NCBI GenBank assembly: GCA_032207245.1
Contig: CM063504.1
Coordinates: 24,999,629 to 25,063,628 of the forward strand
Reading direction: 5' to 3'
DNA from: Pardosa pseudoannulata
Taxonomy: Eukaryota; Arthropoda; Arachnida; Araneae; Lycosidae
DNA: 64,000 nucleotides
Shown: positions 14,001-28,400 of the stretch, piece after piece
How the letters are laid out: each line of letters starts with the position of its first letter
How positions within the stretch are numbered: position 1 is the first letter of the stretch
Notes under the pieces: model-generated
Databases searched by the model: none
The model's input: the letters and a program-made list of their open reading frames with translations, nothing else
Told to the model about the DNA's origin: nothing
Translations under genes and position numbers: made by a program

Positions 14001-16740
14001 GGAGAGGACACAGGAGAATATATGTGCAAAGCTACTAACAAATTTGGATCTGATGTTACAAAAACTACATTGACTTGCAGATGTAAGCAGAATTATTTAT
14101 TACTTCTGCCTCTGCCTGGAATATTTAAAATATATTTTTATATACATTATTCCTTGTATGTGAACAATAAATTCTTACAACATAATATGCAACTTTTATA
14201 CTATTATTATTAATTTTAAATAATTACAGATTATAAGATTAGAATCTATTTAACTCGTTTAATATTAATCACAAATGCCAGGTATATAATTTATTTTTTC
14301 TACTTACAGCTAAGAGTTCAATCATTCTTGATCCTCAAATTCCAAAAGAAATGGCTGATAGCAACCGTCGCATCATGGAATTAGAGGAGCATTTGTATAG
14401 ATCACGTACAGAGTACACTGAGGAAGTACATTTGGAAGCTCCTCGATTCACTGTGCCTTTGGAGAATATTACAGACCTTAGAGAGGGTGAAAATGCTCAC
14501 TTGGAAGCCAGACTTACACCAACAGATGATCCTGATCTTAAAGTTGAATGGTTCAAGAATGGAAAGACACTTAAAGCTGGTAAGATCGCTATGAATATTA
14601 TTTGCTTCTTCTACATTAAAAATACATATGAAATTAAAGTGCTATAATTTTTCTAACTGCATGGGAAGTTTAAATGAAAAAAACCTTTCACCATTTGTTG
14701 GAATTTAAATATCTTCCTTTGTTTGTCCTGTGTTTTTATAAAATTTCAATTTGAGAGCGATGTAAAATTTTTTTTTGTATTGTTATTTCATGTTATGTGT
14801 ATTTAATATGAGATTATTTAAATTTTGGACCTAAAATTGTCTTGTGAAAATTTGTTTACTTCTGTTTTCATTACTACATCATAACAAAGTCTATAATCTA
14901 TTAATTATCTGTTTTATCTTATGCATCTTAATTATCGCAATAAATTATTTTGTGTGTAATATTTAGTATTTGTGGATCAACCGCATTGAAAGATTTAAAA
15001 TTATATTCAGTTAGTTTTATAAGTTAAATTGTTTTTAATTATGCCATTTGTGTATCTTTTCTTACCTTTAATATTGTTTATTTGAATAGGCACTCGCATA
15101 CGTACAATTAATGACTTTGGATTTGTGGTGTTGGAGATCAGTCCAGTTTACCCTGAAGATAGTGGTTTATATTCTTGCCGAGCCACTAACAAAGTTGGTG
15201 AAGCTGTTACAACATGCACAATTAAATGTTCAGGTGTGTTTTTCTGCAACTTTTTACTGCCTATTTGGCATTTATACCTATTTTGCTTTAAATAAAAAAA
15301 ATTAGAAAAATGATATAAGTGAAATTCAGAATACATTTGTTTATTTCTTACCATTAATTATTGTAACATATTCTGGCATTCATTTTTATATGCAATATTA
15401 CGTATTTTCTAAGAAATTGATTATAGGAAATGTTTTATTTGAAAATAAATTTATTTTATTTATTTAAAGAAAAATATTCAGCATGGTTACATATGTAACA
15501 AATGTAATTTAGCAATTTAGTCATGATGTATTATGAATAAGAATTAAAGGAAACTTAAGTTAGAACTTTTTTACTAAAATTGTACTAAAACCTATGAAAG
15601 CCAAAATTGATCAGTAGTATTCTGAATAAAATGTGTTATGGGATCTTAGTGAAGTATACTAAAAGTTAATTATTTATATTGGCTCAATTAAGCCAACTTA
15701 ATAGTGTTTTTTTAGATTCATCCAATCCACTTTAATTGCATGTCAAAAGATTAAAGTTGAACTCTTTAAAAAATAATAGTAAGCTCTTAATTCAAATGAT
15801 GCAGCTTTTGAATAACAAGATTTATTTTTATAAACAGGCAAACGTAGTATTATTATGGACACACAGCTTCCTTATGGTATGGAGAGTATGGAAAAGATTG
15901 CTCGCTTTGAAGATATATCATCTGCAAGAATTGCAGAGCAATGGATGGATGTTGATGTCCAACAGCCACCAAAATTCCTTACAAAGCCTCAAGACCTAAC
16001 TTTGCCTGAAAACAGCTTAGCTCACTTTGAATGCAGGCTCACTCCTGTCAATGATCCCACCATGAAAGTTGAATGGTATCATAATGGAAAGACTCTTATT
16101 ACAGGTATATTTTCTCAAAATGAAAATATTTGTTAAAAGACCTAGTAATTAAAAAGTTAAGTGACTCAACAATCTACTTTATAGTTGTGAATTGTATCAG
16201 TTTTCTATGGAAAAACCATTATCTTTAATATACTCAAGTTTTGTAAAATATTTGTGTGCACATCTGTAGGGTGTGAGGTAAGATGCAGAAATTTTATGTC
16301 ACTGGTATTTCGTCCAAAATGAATATTCTAATATAATTATGCCTAAACTTAATAACTCTTCAACTTTCTAAGATAACTCCTTTATTTTCTTGAATTAGCT
16401 GAAATATCCATTCAAAATATGGCAGTCTTACCATTTTAATTTAGATGTGCACTATAGCATGACAGTAATACATTGTCACACAAATAAGAGAGCTTTCATG
16501 CTGTGGGAGATTTTATACAGATGACAAATGTTGATGTTTCACAATACTGCTGTGTTCTACATGTATGAGGCTCACCTGTTCAGATGCTAACAAAAAAGTT
16601 GACTCTGAAATCATCTGTGACCTTTCGCATTTTTGAATAATTTTTGTTCCTTAATTTTAACTAAAAAGTTAATTTAGATTTGAGTAATTAATCCTGTGCT
16701 AGTTTTAGATATTATACACTCAAACATATGTATGCATATA

Positions 16741-16807
<67 letters not shown>

Positions 16808-19800
16808 TGTGTGTATAAGAGATATAAACATTGTATTTAATTATGTAAATAAGCAAACTTTTTGTTTCTAAAATTTTTCATTCTGTTATTTAATTTCCTT
16901 AAGTAATAAAAAAAATGAATTTAAAATCTTCTATTAAAATCCTAAGTATCCCCCCTTACACGTTCTTTTGTAAATTAGGGTTAATGTAATTTTTGAACCT
17001 TTAAATGTTTATTTCTGTATAAAACACTGAATGTTACCTGAATTTCAGGATCTCGTGTTAAAACTATCAATGACTTTGGATTTGTTATCCTGGAAGTTGC
17101 TGGTGTTTTCTCCAGAGATGCTGGTGTTTATATGTGCAAAGCAACTAATGCATATGGTGAAGCTTCAGTAACTGCTAAGCTTACTGTTAAAGGTAAGTTG
17201 TTCATTTCAATTAAAAGTTAAGAATACAAGCTTAGGTAATAAAATATATTGACTGTTTTGATTTATAAGTTTTTAAAATATATAAAAATAGATTAAAAGT
17301 ATTTTTTAAATACATGTATATATTTTCTCAATAATCTAATAGTATTAAAGGTTTCAAATATTTAAGATTAGAATAAGAGGTGAAGTTTCAAGAACTCAAC
17401 TGTAAACCTGGAACAAATTAGTTTCTCTATATCTTTCTATAGCATTATTTTTTAAATATGCTAAAAGTTAAGCAATTCATCACTAATAATGAAGTTTAGT
17501 TGTCAATAATTGATATATTTTGATTTATTAATAGACTTTTGCTTATTAGAAGAATAGTTTGTTTCTGTTTGCTGCAATGTTTAACAGACCTAATAATCTG
17601 ATTCATAAACTATGACTATTAATTTTTTTTTAAATATAAGTTATTCTTGGAACTATATCATTTAACAAACAGATCTGTAGCATTTAGAAAATTAACTAAT
17701 CTTTGCTAGAATCTTTACTTGTTATATATTTTTTGATTCTTGGATGGAATCACATGAAATTCACATATTAATTATAAGCATAAAACTTTATTTCTGTACT
17801 CTGATTATTATGATTTTGTGTATTGCAGCTAAAGGATCTATCATTATGGAACCACAGTTGCCAACTGAATGGCGATCAGGCACTGAAAGCCTTCAAAAAC
17901 TGGAAGAGTCTATGTACAGAACAGAGGAAATTATTATTGATGATGACCGAAAATTGCCTCCCAAATTTATTACACAGATTCAAAACTTGGACAATAAAGT
18001 TGAAGGTGAAGCAGCTCATTTTGAATGCAGACTTGAACCTGTGGGTGATCCTACTATGAGAGTAGAGTGGTTCTTGAATGGAAAGCCACTCACAACAGGT
18101 TAGATTTCACCAATTTACTTTTGTATATGTAGTAGAAATCTTGGATCATTTATTTTAAATAGAGTTAAGGTACTAAGAAATAATAAAATGTGCTTGCTCT
18201 ATAGCTTAAGGTATATTTGAAAACTAAATTAATCAATATTGAATAATTAAGAAACTAAAATTGCCTGTGTATTTAATTATATGCTATAAATATATAAAAA
18301 GCTGATTCTACAGAATAAAACTTTATATCTTAAATCTAAAGAAAAATGGAAAAATAAAAATAGTCTAGTTTAGATACTTTAAATTTATCATCAAAAGTAT
18401 TATCTGGTTTAATTTTCACAAATCTTATATAGGTACCAGAGTTCATACAGTGGATGACTTTGGATTTGTTGTTCTTGATATTGACTGGCTGTTCCCAAGG
18501 GATGCTGGAGAGTACATGTGCAGAGCTACAAATAAATGGGGACAAGATACAACTAAAGCTGTTCTGAAAATCAAAAGTAGGGTTTTCTTTGCTTTTGTTT
18601 CAATATATGATAGTTTTAATTTATTGCACATTTATTTTACACAATACAGAGCTCATGGTTGCATCAATGGAAGTTGGATTAACTACATGATTTGCATTAT
18701 CTTTATTTTTAGGCAAAAGAGACATCATCATGGATAGTCAGTTGCCTAAGGGTATGTCAGCTGACAAGCTCAGGGAGCTTGACTTACCACCTCAACAAGC
18801 ACCTCCACTTGAAGAATCTCCACCTATGCCTCCAAAATTTATCACACAGATTCAACCTCAAGAAAATCAAGAGGGTGACAGTGCTCACTTTGAGTGCAGA
18901 TTGGAGCCAATCAATGATCCTAAACTCAGAGTGGAGTGGTATCATAATGGAAAACCACTTAAATCAGGTACCTACCAATGTTTCTTTTTAATGCTGTACT
19001 TGCAAATTATGCTAAAGAATCTTATTAATAGAAGTACAGAAGGCAGGACAATCTATAGTCTGTAAGCAAGCTAGGTAATTGCTTAAATTGTCATTACCAC
19101 CTGAACTAGAGCTTTTGTGGTTTGCCTATGATTCCAGGAATTATTAGGCTTTATTAAATAACCTGTTAAAGAGTTATCTAATAAGCAACAGCTAATCAAA
19201 GTGTTTGTGTACAACTAGGAAGCTGAATATTGATATTTCACTTTTGTTTTTCAGAATATATATCAAGTTGCTCTCAAAGTTGTGTAAAAAAAGGTCATAC
19301 TTGTATTTAATAAATTTTTTCATTATAAAATTTTAATTAAATACTTTAAATGTTTATCTTAAAACATTTGTATGACCATAAAATTGAATGGTTTTCATTA
19401 GTCTCATAATATTGGATAAAAATATACATATTTTCTCAACATTAAAATGGTAATTTGAATGTTAATAATTAAACTTGGATAATGATTTCATACAAAACAC
19501 AGTAATTTTTCTATCTAAATCTGTTATGTGTAGTTAATGGACTTTTTAAAATAAAAATTATTAAATATAGCACAATGAAATTCATGTAATAAACTGGATG
19601 TTTAATTTTTTAAGGCCACAGATTCAAAACAACTCATGACTTTGGCTTTGTTGCTTTGGATGTCCTCTATGTCTACACTGAAGATTCTGGTGAATATATG
19701 GCTCGTGCTGTTAATGACTATGGTGAGGATACAACAAAGACAGTACTAAAGATTAAAGGTATGTTCTCCATCAGAGTTATAATCTTAATGTTTTCATGCT

Positions 19801-22800
19801 TTTAAAATCTTTTCTAACATCTTTTCTTTTCTTTTCTAAATAAAAGCTCAAAGACTTCTAGAATATAGGACACAGTTGCCCAAATCAATGGAAACAGGTG
19901 TTCAGAAAATTGCAGAGATGGAAGCTTCTTGGCAGAGGTTCGTTAAGTATATTCAATGCAATGGCATTGTTTAGTATTTTATTTGTCCATGGTAATAAAA
20001 TTGTCAAATTAGGCAATTTTTTATATTCAACTTTTTTAAATGTTTACACGAATCCTCTACACATCCACTTAGATTTTATTTATTAATCATTTAGTTGGAA
20101 ATAGTTTAGTTTCTCACTTAGTTTTCTCTATGAAAAATGTTCTATTTGTCCAAGGAAACATCCTATTTTTGTAAAGAGAAAATTTTGATAGTTAAATGGA
20201 ATTTAAAGAGTAATTGGAATTTTATTTGTTTGTATCATGTCTATTTTTTAACACTTTGACAGAGCCCATAAAATCTGCTATCAAAGTGAAATCAGACTGA
20301 AGCAAAAATGCAATTGAGATTCCAATTCAGATAACCTTGGCAAAAAATATAAAATACACAGTAATATTGATTGTTTTAGCCGATTATTTTTGTATAAGTT
20401 TTGATAAACTAGACAGTCTATAAAAATAGTATTGGAGTGTTTTATGATTTTGGGTAGAGCAATGATTTAATTAAAAATAACTGAATTGTAATGATAACTT
20501 GTAAGTTTTTTACCATGATAATGCTCCTTTTCAAGATGCCATTGTTATTATTAGAGAGGGTTTGACAAAAGAGTTAAAAGATGCAGCTTCTGTCACATAT
20601 ACACTTAATATGGCACTTTGGGATTTTTCTTTCTCACTTTCATATTTGTATGTGTTCTTTATTTTAACTAAGTCTATGCAGGCACAATGGGATGAATATT
20701 TAAGTATGTTAAATTCAATGTGTAGTTTAGCATGTAGTACAAGTTATATATGTATGAAAGATTAAGGTCAATAAAATTTTTTTATTTTATTTAATTGGCT
20801 ATTACTTCATGGTCACAATTTTTAGTCTTATTATGCAATAAAACAAATTCATCACAAACTGTAAAGGAGTTTATGAAAAGGACTTTTAAGGTATGTTTTG
20901 AGGCTTCAAACCTAAGGTTGGTGAAATGCATTAGAGTCATAGATTACTTTGAAGATGTTTTAATATATATTGATTAGTAAACTTAGTTCATTTTATGATA
21001 GCATTTCTAATGTTTTTTATTCATGTAGTATATGAAATCTTATCACTAGACTTATACAATTTTGTCACTGTCAAGGTTCCAGTCTAGTTTAATTATTTTA
21101 AACTTAGACAATGTGCTTATTACCCACAACTTTGATATGAAACAAAATTTATGCCTTCTATTATTTAACAGCTAACTTGACTCAATATGTAATATGTGTG
21201 CTGAAAATTTTCTCATTTGGCTATCTTTTGGAGATAATGTTTGATGGTCAAAATTGTGTTTTTGATTTCTTTTTTTCATTTAGAGGTTAAGTTGGCATTT
21301 TTCATCACCAGGTATTCCATATAACCTTGATCTTGAATAAATAAAATCTTTTATTTTCCTAAAACAAGGGTTTTCTTTATTACAATAATTCAAATTGTAA
21401 TTAATACCACTGTTTCAAACTTAGGGTTGTTACGGAAGAAGATGTGCCACCAGAAAAATGCCGCCCAATGTTTGTGATGAAACCAGAACCTCAAGTTGTT
21501 ACTGAAGGTGAATGGGCCAAGTTCTGCTGCCGAGTAATTGGTAATCCAAGACCAAGACTTATGTGGATTTTGAATGGCAAAACTATAGGACCAGTGAGTA
21601 CTAGATTTTATGTTTAATTCAATTGTTCTTCTTCAAGAAATAATTTTTTACTTTAAGCAGTAATATTTATTTATCTACAAATTATCTATATGTTATAATG
21701 AAGTATAATGTTGTAATGTTTCCTTTTTTGGAAAAATTTGTTCGGTAATAATTGATTTATTATAACAACATCTAGAAATATACTATTAAATATTTAAATT
21801 GTTTAGTGATGTTACTTTAATATGTAATTATCTATTAAACAATAAGTTCATCAATGTTTTGAATTTTTTGATTTATGTACTCTAAAAAAAAATTCCTTTT
21901 TTCCATAATATCTGAATATATCTGAATTTGACACAATGACAGGACTAATAACTGTCATAATTTTGTTTTGTTCTTTAATTTCATAGGGTTTTTTTTTTTT
22001 TTTTACAAAGATAGTTTTACTTTATTTATTTGAATCAAGTCATGCATGCATGCACAATGAGTTAAATATGAAATTTTTACTAAAATATTTATATTTAGCT
22101 TGAAGTGTGACATACATTATATCTACAGGAAAAATTAGGGAATCACTGCTATAATTCTTTTTATCTAACATTTAATTTAATGTTAACAGCTAACAATATA
22201 TTGTAAATATTTAGTACTGGTAAAATGAGATTATTCTAGAAGTAAAAGATTAATTTTTGGTTACAATTTTTTTTTTTAAATTTTATTTAAAAATTTATTG
22301 AACAGTATATTGATGCAGAGATAATTTTTAGGGTTCTCGCTACAAGCTTACATATGATGGTATTTACCATCTGGACATTCCCAAGAGCAGACAATATGAC
22401 CAAGGTAAAGTGGAAGTGTTTGCTCGTAATGGATTAGGAGAAGCCTACTGCTTTACTACCCTTGAAGTGAGACCCAGGCATGATGATTATAGGGTAGTTC
22501 TCAAAAATTCACCGAGACGTAAGTCAAAAAACTTTTCTTTCTCTAAACAGGAAACAGAAAATCTCAGTGATAATAACTTATTCTAATTCACTTTTGTGTA
22601 TTTTATTGGTGTTTAATGAATATCAATGAATAATTGTGTTATCTATGGTAAAAATGCAATAATATAAAGGTACTTTTTATTTTCACTGGGATTTTATAAA
22701 ACTCAACTAACATGCATCTAAGGGTGTATTTTATTGTGGTAAGCTAAAACTACTATACAGAAAATGTGAGATTTTATTCCACTATTACATTCTGAATAAT

Positions 22801-25376
22801 TTTTCAAATTCATATGAAATAGTTTTTAATAAAACTATATATGAAATTAAAATCTCACATTTTCAGCTTAACATATAATATAGCTTATTAACTCAGACCT
22901 GTAGCTTCTGTCTCATAAGCATGAGGCATAATATCACTAATGTAACTTAAAATGCTAAATACTATCACAAGAGCTTTGCACTAATGCAAAACTAACGGAA
23001 AGAGAAATCTGATTTGCTGTACTTATTTAAAACCTAATATCGCGCTCACAAATTCATCACATCACTGCTCTATCTGCCACAAAAGAAGAAAGTTTTCTTT
23101 AGTTGTTGCTTCACTACATCTGCTTCTAAGAAGATGCTTTACAGATCAGGAATGCTGCAATATTAGGTAGGAAGTATCTATCTATTGTAACTTAAAAGAT
23201 GCAAACAAAAGCACATTATTGTAGCAAAACATACTCCAAGGAAATAAAAATTTTCTCTGAAGGCACCGGAAAAAATATTGATGGCATAACATTTCCCTTA
23301 ATAAAATATAGTCATAATGTATTCTAATCCTTTTACTAATGAAAGATGACTAAGATTGATGTTTATAATATTAGTTTTTTGACTTCTGTGTTTAATGCAA
23401 TATTAAAAATGTCTATTAATTATTAAATAATGTGGTTTTGTTTGCTGCTGCATGATATGCATGGTTTTTCTTAATAAAATCTCATAGCTTAACTTTGATG
23501 ATTAATTAATTAATTGATTAATAGAGTGGTTTTCATTACTCAATACTGATTAAAATAAATTTCATTTATATGTGGAAGGACATAAAATATTTAATGATTA
23601 TTTTATTTTGAAAATTTACCTGTATTTTTTTTATTTTTGTATTAAAAACTTCTATGAATATTTATCAATTTTGATATTTCAGCACTAGACATTTTTTGGT
23701 ATGTCAAAATTATTCTTGTTAATTTTTTTCACTCTTGAAGATAGTATAAATGTTACTTTTAAATATTAAGAACTTAAAATTCTATGTATTAAATAATTCT
23801 TTCTTAATTTCATAACTTAATTTTACTTTTTAAAATTATATAACTACCAATAGTATAGTAAACCTAAAAACCTTAAATTTTATATTTGCAAAATGAAATA
23901 ATTTAATTTTAAAAAATAATTCAGATGAAAATATTAAAGTTTAAATTTAATGTTAATCTCTTTAAAGATATTCCATGACAAGGCTTTAGACTGTATTCTT
24001 AATGTAAAATGTTTTTATAGCTTGGTATGACTCAGAAGTTAAATCATACCAAAAAGTTAGAGTAGAGTCAGAGCTGGAAAAGGTATTTGAAGAGAAACTT
24101 ACTCCTGGTGGTACACGGGTTGATGTATGGAAAACGAAGGAAGATGAAGAAGGTAATTTTGATTTTCTTTACATTTCATGGTTCAATACTTTGAGACAGT
24201 ACAAGAGAATATACAGTTCATTTTTAATATTTCTACATTTCTTATTGTTTTAAGTAACAATAATGTAAAATAAAACATTATTAGACTATAGCAAAGCCAA
24301 GGCATGTTCAGATTTGTGAAAACTTTTATTGTTTTGCATTAAATATCAAAGGATGTATTTTCATCTTACTTAAACAATGATCTTCAAAACCTTCATAAAA
24401 TAGAATAATTATCTGAAGCAAGAGATTTAAAAATGCATTTTTATTTATTCATTTCAACAAATTACAGTACTTAGAATTACTGAAAGCTTTATTTTACACT
24501 TTTAGGTGAACATGTAAAACAAATTAAACGTTTAGAAGAAGAAGATACAAAGAAAATGATTCCTGAAGTCAAAAGATACAAAACAGAATCCATTTATGTA
24601 AGTATATACAGGATAGTACTATGAAGAAATTTTAATTAGATTGATATTTAATAAATTTATAATAATTAAATTGTTTTAAATTTGCATTTCAAATCTAAAG
24701 TATTGATTTTGATTATTAACAACTGTAATTGAGTTATTAGAAACTATTTATCTTTTGAAAACAGAACTGTTGAACATTTTACTAGCTAATAACATTAATA
24801 GAAATGCTAAGTTTTCCTTAGTTTTATGTAAAAATTTCAGAGTGTTGTGCATTTCTATTTAATCTTTTGGATATTTATATCTGGGTAAAAGAATTGTCTT
24901 TGAGGGAAGGAAGGGTTAAAGTAAAATTTCTTGAAGTCATATTTGATAATGATAAAAGCCTTTGTTTGTTTTATTTGATTACATATGTGTATCTTTTAGA
25001 TTGATCCAATCACAGGAGAGAAACGTACTGAAGAGCAATCACAAGTCCAATATTTGGCAAAAACATATGAAGCACAGGCTCAAATGTGAGTGTCTGCAAT
25101 TTTAAAATGTTTTTCGTTAAATTTTTTTCTAAAGTTACATATAAATTATTAACTAATTTAATTCGCTAAATAAACATCATAAAAAATATTCTTAAAGCAC
25201 TAATATATATTTATATACATAATAACTGTTAATTTACTATTCATTTAGTAAAACACTACTTTTTATCTTGAGTTTCATTTCTAAGAAAATTTTGTTTTAA
25301 AATTGATATATTAGTTCCTAAAAGTTCTGTACTAGGTATAATATCACATTTAAAAAAAATTTCGTAAGTGTATTGA

Positions 25377-25435
<59 letters not shown>

Positions 25436-28400
25436 TTAACTTCTCACATGGACATGCTTAATTTTACCGATCCTTAATAAATGTTTATTTTGTTCCTTTA
25501 ACAGTGATAATCAAAAGGTTATTATACCACCTTTGCCATCTTCTGCACAAGAAAGTTCCATTTATGGCAAAGAAGTTCATGTATCAAAGCAAAAACAGAC
25601 TCAGAAAGAAGTTAAAGGTGATCTGGAAATCACTCGTCATAAGACAGTAACTGAAACTAGGGAACAAGAGCACAAGGCTGTTACCAAGGAAAGGAAGGTT
25701 ATTGGTGTTGTGGTAAGAATTTATTTTAAATTTACTGGACAATAATTATAACTATAAAATTCTATTTAATTGTTGCCTTCATTGATGATAGTTATGTTCA
25801 AAACTGTTGTACAGTTTATTTAAACTTGCTTTTCTTATATGATCATGCAGCCTGAAACCAAACCACCTATGTTCACAAAGAAGATTGAACCCTGCCGTGC
25901 ATTTGAAGGTGAATCTGGTAAATTCACATGTACTTTCACTGGATATCCAGAACCACATATCACCTGGTTCCGTGAAAACTTCCCAATTAAAGACTCTCAA
26001 GATTTCCAGGTAACTTATATTACTTAAAGCAGCTTAAAATGGGTCATTTTAATATTTCGTTTCAATTTTCACTAATATGAAATATCTTAATAACCTTTTT
26101 AATTTTTAAATAGGTTAATATTAAATGAGTTTCACAGTTCCTGTTTAGTTCTAAAAAAATTTTCTTATTTTAGTATTTATCCAAATTTTTATAGTAAATG
26201 CAATATTGCCAGATAAAAAGCTCTTTGGAAACAGAATGCTTCTTTTATGTATATGAAATGAAGTGAATTTGATAGTAAATTATGATTTGGGTTTTGAATT
26301 TTGAATAGACAATCCAGACTCATAATTTTTTTACAATTCCTGACATATGTGTATTAAAAATTGAAATTTAGATGTGGTTACCTATTTTTCAGCCACTACT
26401 TATGCATCCATTATGATTTTGGGAGAGGGATAAAAACTTAGCTAAAATTAAGGGGTGGCCTTCATAAAAATCAATCTAGGAGCAGTTGTTAATGGAACCA
26501 TTTCTGCTGAAATTTTTTGATGAATATCTTAAAGTTATTATTATGGACACTTGAGAGGGAAAACAGATAAGAAATTCAAACAACTTCAATTTTAAAGAAA
26601 GAAAAAAAGAGGGCATTTGTTAAGCATTTGCCAATACAATACCGCAGATTTTGTTGACCATTTTATTACAAAAGTACCATATAGGCAGCGAACATTGCTA
26701 AGACAACACTAACAAAATGGAGCTTTGTAACTTAGAAGTAGGTACCAAGCAGATGACCTGGTACCTAGTTGACTGGTGTAAAATATACTTTTTTTCTTTC
26801 ATAGATTACGACTACAGATACATCATCAACTCTAATCATTCGTGAAGTATATCTTGAAGACAGTGGTGTGTTCAGTGTTAAGGCTGAGAACAGAGGAGGC
26901 ACTGCCAAAAGTTCTGCTAATTTAGTGGTTGAAGGTAAGTTAAATTATGAGATCAAATATTTAAAAATTTATCTGAAAAGCATTATTAAAACTTCTCTAA
27001 ATTTTAAATAGGATGGAAAGTTTATTACAAATTGATAGGTGATACATTTGAGAATAATCTTTTTCTGGATATAATTTAAAATTGTATTTCTCATTTTACA
27101 TATTTAAGCTTAAAACTAATTTTAGTTTCCATTTCCATTTACAGAACGCAAGGAACAAGTAAGAGGGGCCATACCACCTAGCTTTGTTAAAACTATTCAG
27201 GATGCCTCATCTAAAGTGGGACAACTTGTACGATTAGATGCTATCATTGCTGGATCCAAACCACTTGATGTATACTGGCTTAAGGTAGATAAAATTGATT
27301 TTATATAGAACATATCTCTTTTATGGTTTTGTAGTTTATTAATTGAAATTTAAACAAATATATTTTTGACTTGCTAAAAACTGAATTATTAAATACATTT
27401 TATAAAGGAAGAAAATGTATTATAATTAATGGCAAATATATATTTAACTTTAGTATATGTTAATTTTTAGAATGGAAAGAAAATTGTTCAAGACATCACT
27501 CATAAGACAGTAGAGGAGGAAGATCAATATACTCTACTGATTTTGGAAGCTGCCCCAGAAGATGTAGGCTCCTATGAATGTGTAGCTATAAACAAAGTGG
27601 GAGAAGCTCGTTGTCAAGGCAGTATTCAAGTACAAGGTACTTCTTAATTTTTTAGCTTTGTATTTTAAATAACTTGAAAATTTTTGACTTCCAACATGAG
27701 GAAAGTAATAAAATAGTCTACAAAGTCTGACTAATTCAGTATTCTTTTCATATATCTGAGTGCTATTTTGATAGCATGTTGCAAACAGACTGTTGTATAA
27801 TTTATTTTGTAATGCAAATTAGAAAGTTATACAGTCAAAAAATTAAAAAATTTTTGTAAATTTTCTCTATCACATCAAGTAAGAAAAATAATCTATACAA
27901 TTAGTGAACTATCCCCAACCTGAGTACCAGGGACCCACTAATGATAAAAATGTGGGTCCTGCAGCTAAAAAATGAGTCCTTTCAAATTGCAAGTAGAAAA
28001 CCATACGTATTTAAGTAAGGAATATAATAAATATTACACATACTTGCAAATAAGATTTATTTGTAATTATGTGTATACAAATTACATGAAAGTTATATAC
28101 TCTCTCTCTTCTTTTTTTCTGTTTGCATTAGAAAAAACCTCACCTGTCCCCTCCCCCTTTTTTTAAAAGTTTGGCCCTTGTAAGGAAATATTAAATTTTT
28201 CATTTCCTTTTCTGTAAGTCTAAATCTAGGATTAGTTTTGATTATCTTCATACAAGAAAAGCTTCCTTCCAAAAGTTTTGTAGGAAAAGAAAATTTCTTT
28301 TGGATCTGCAGTATCACAAATTAGTTGCAATTTCATACCTCTGAAATTGTAAAATTTGCACTCCTTTTCTTTTAGAATTCTTTGTTTTCATGGGAACCAA

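Larger units (their letters stand above)
10984..19846. other. Introns 18-32 of the kettin block
   Basis: Introns of 88-944 bp between exons 18 and 33, AT-rich, all GT-AG. Only the long TA microsatellite in intron 27 stands out. Introns 20 (97 bp) and 32 (88 bp) are close to the minimum usable size. Confidence 0.6.
24153..25504. other. Introns 36-38 in the charged-insert region
   Basis: Three introns of 353, 402 and 419 bp. The last one holds a TA microsatellite just before exon 39. Otherwise plain AT-rich sequence. Confidence 0.55.

Noticed and set aside
22760..22864. microRNA precursor
   Set aside because: A 17-bp stem with a 71-base loop does not fit a typical precursor hairpin.
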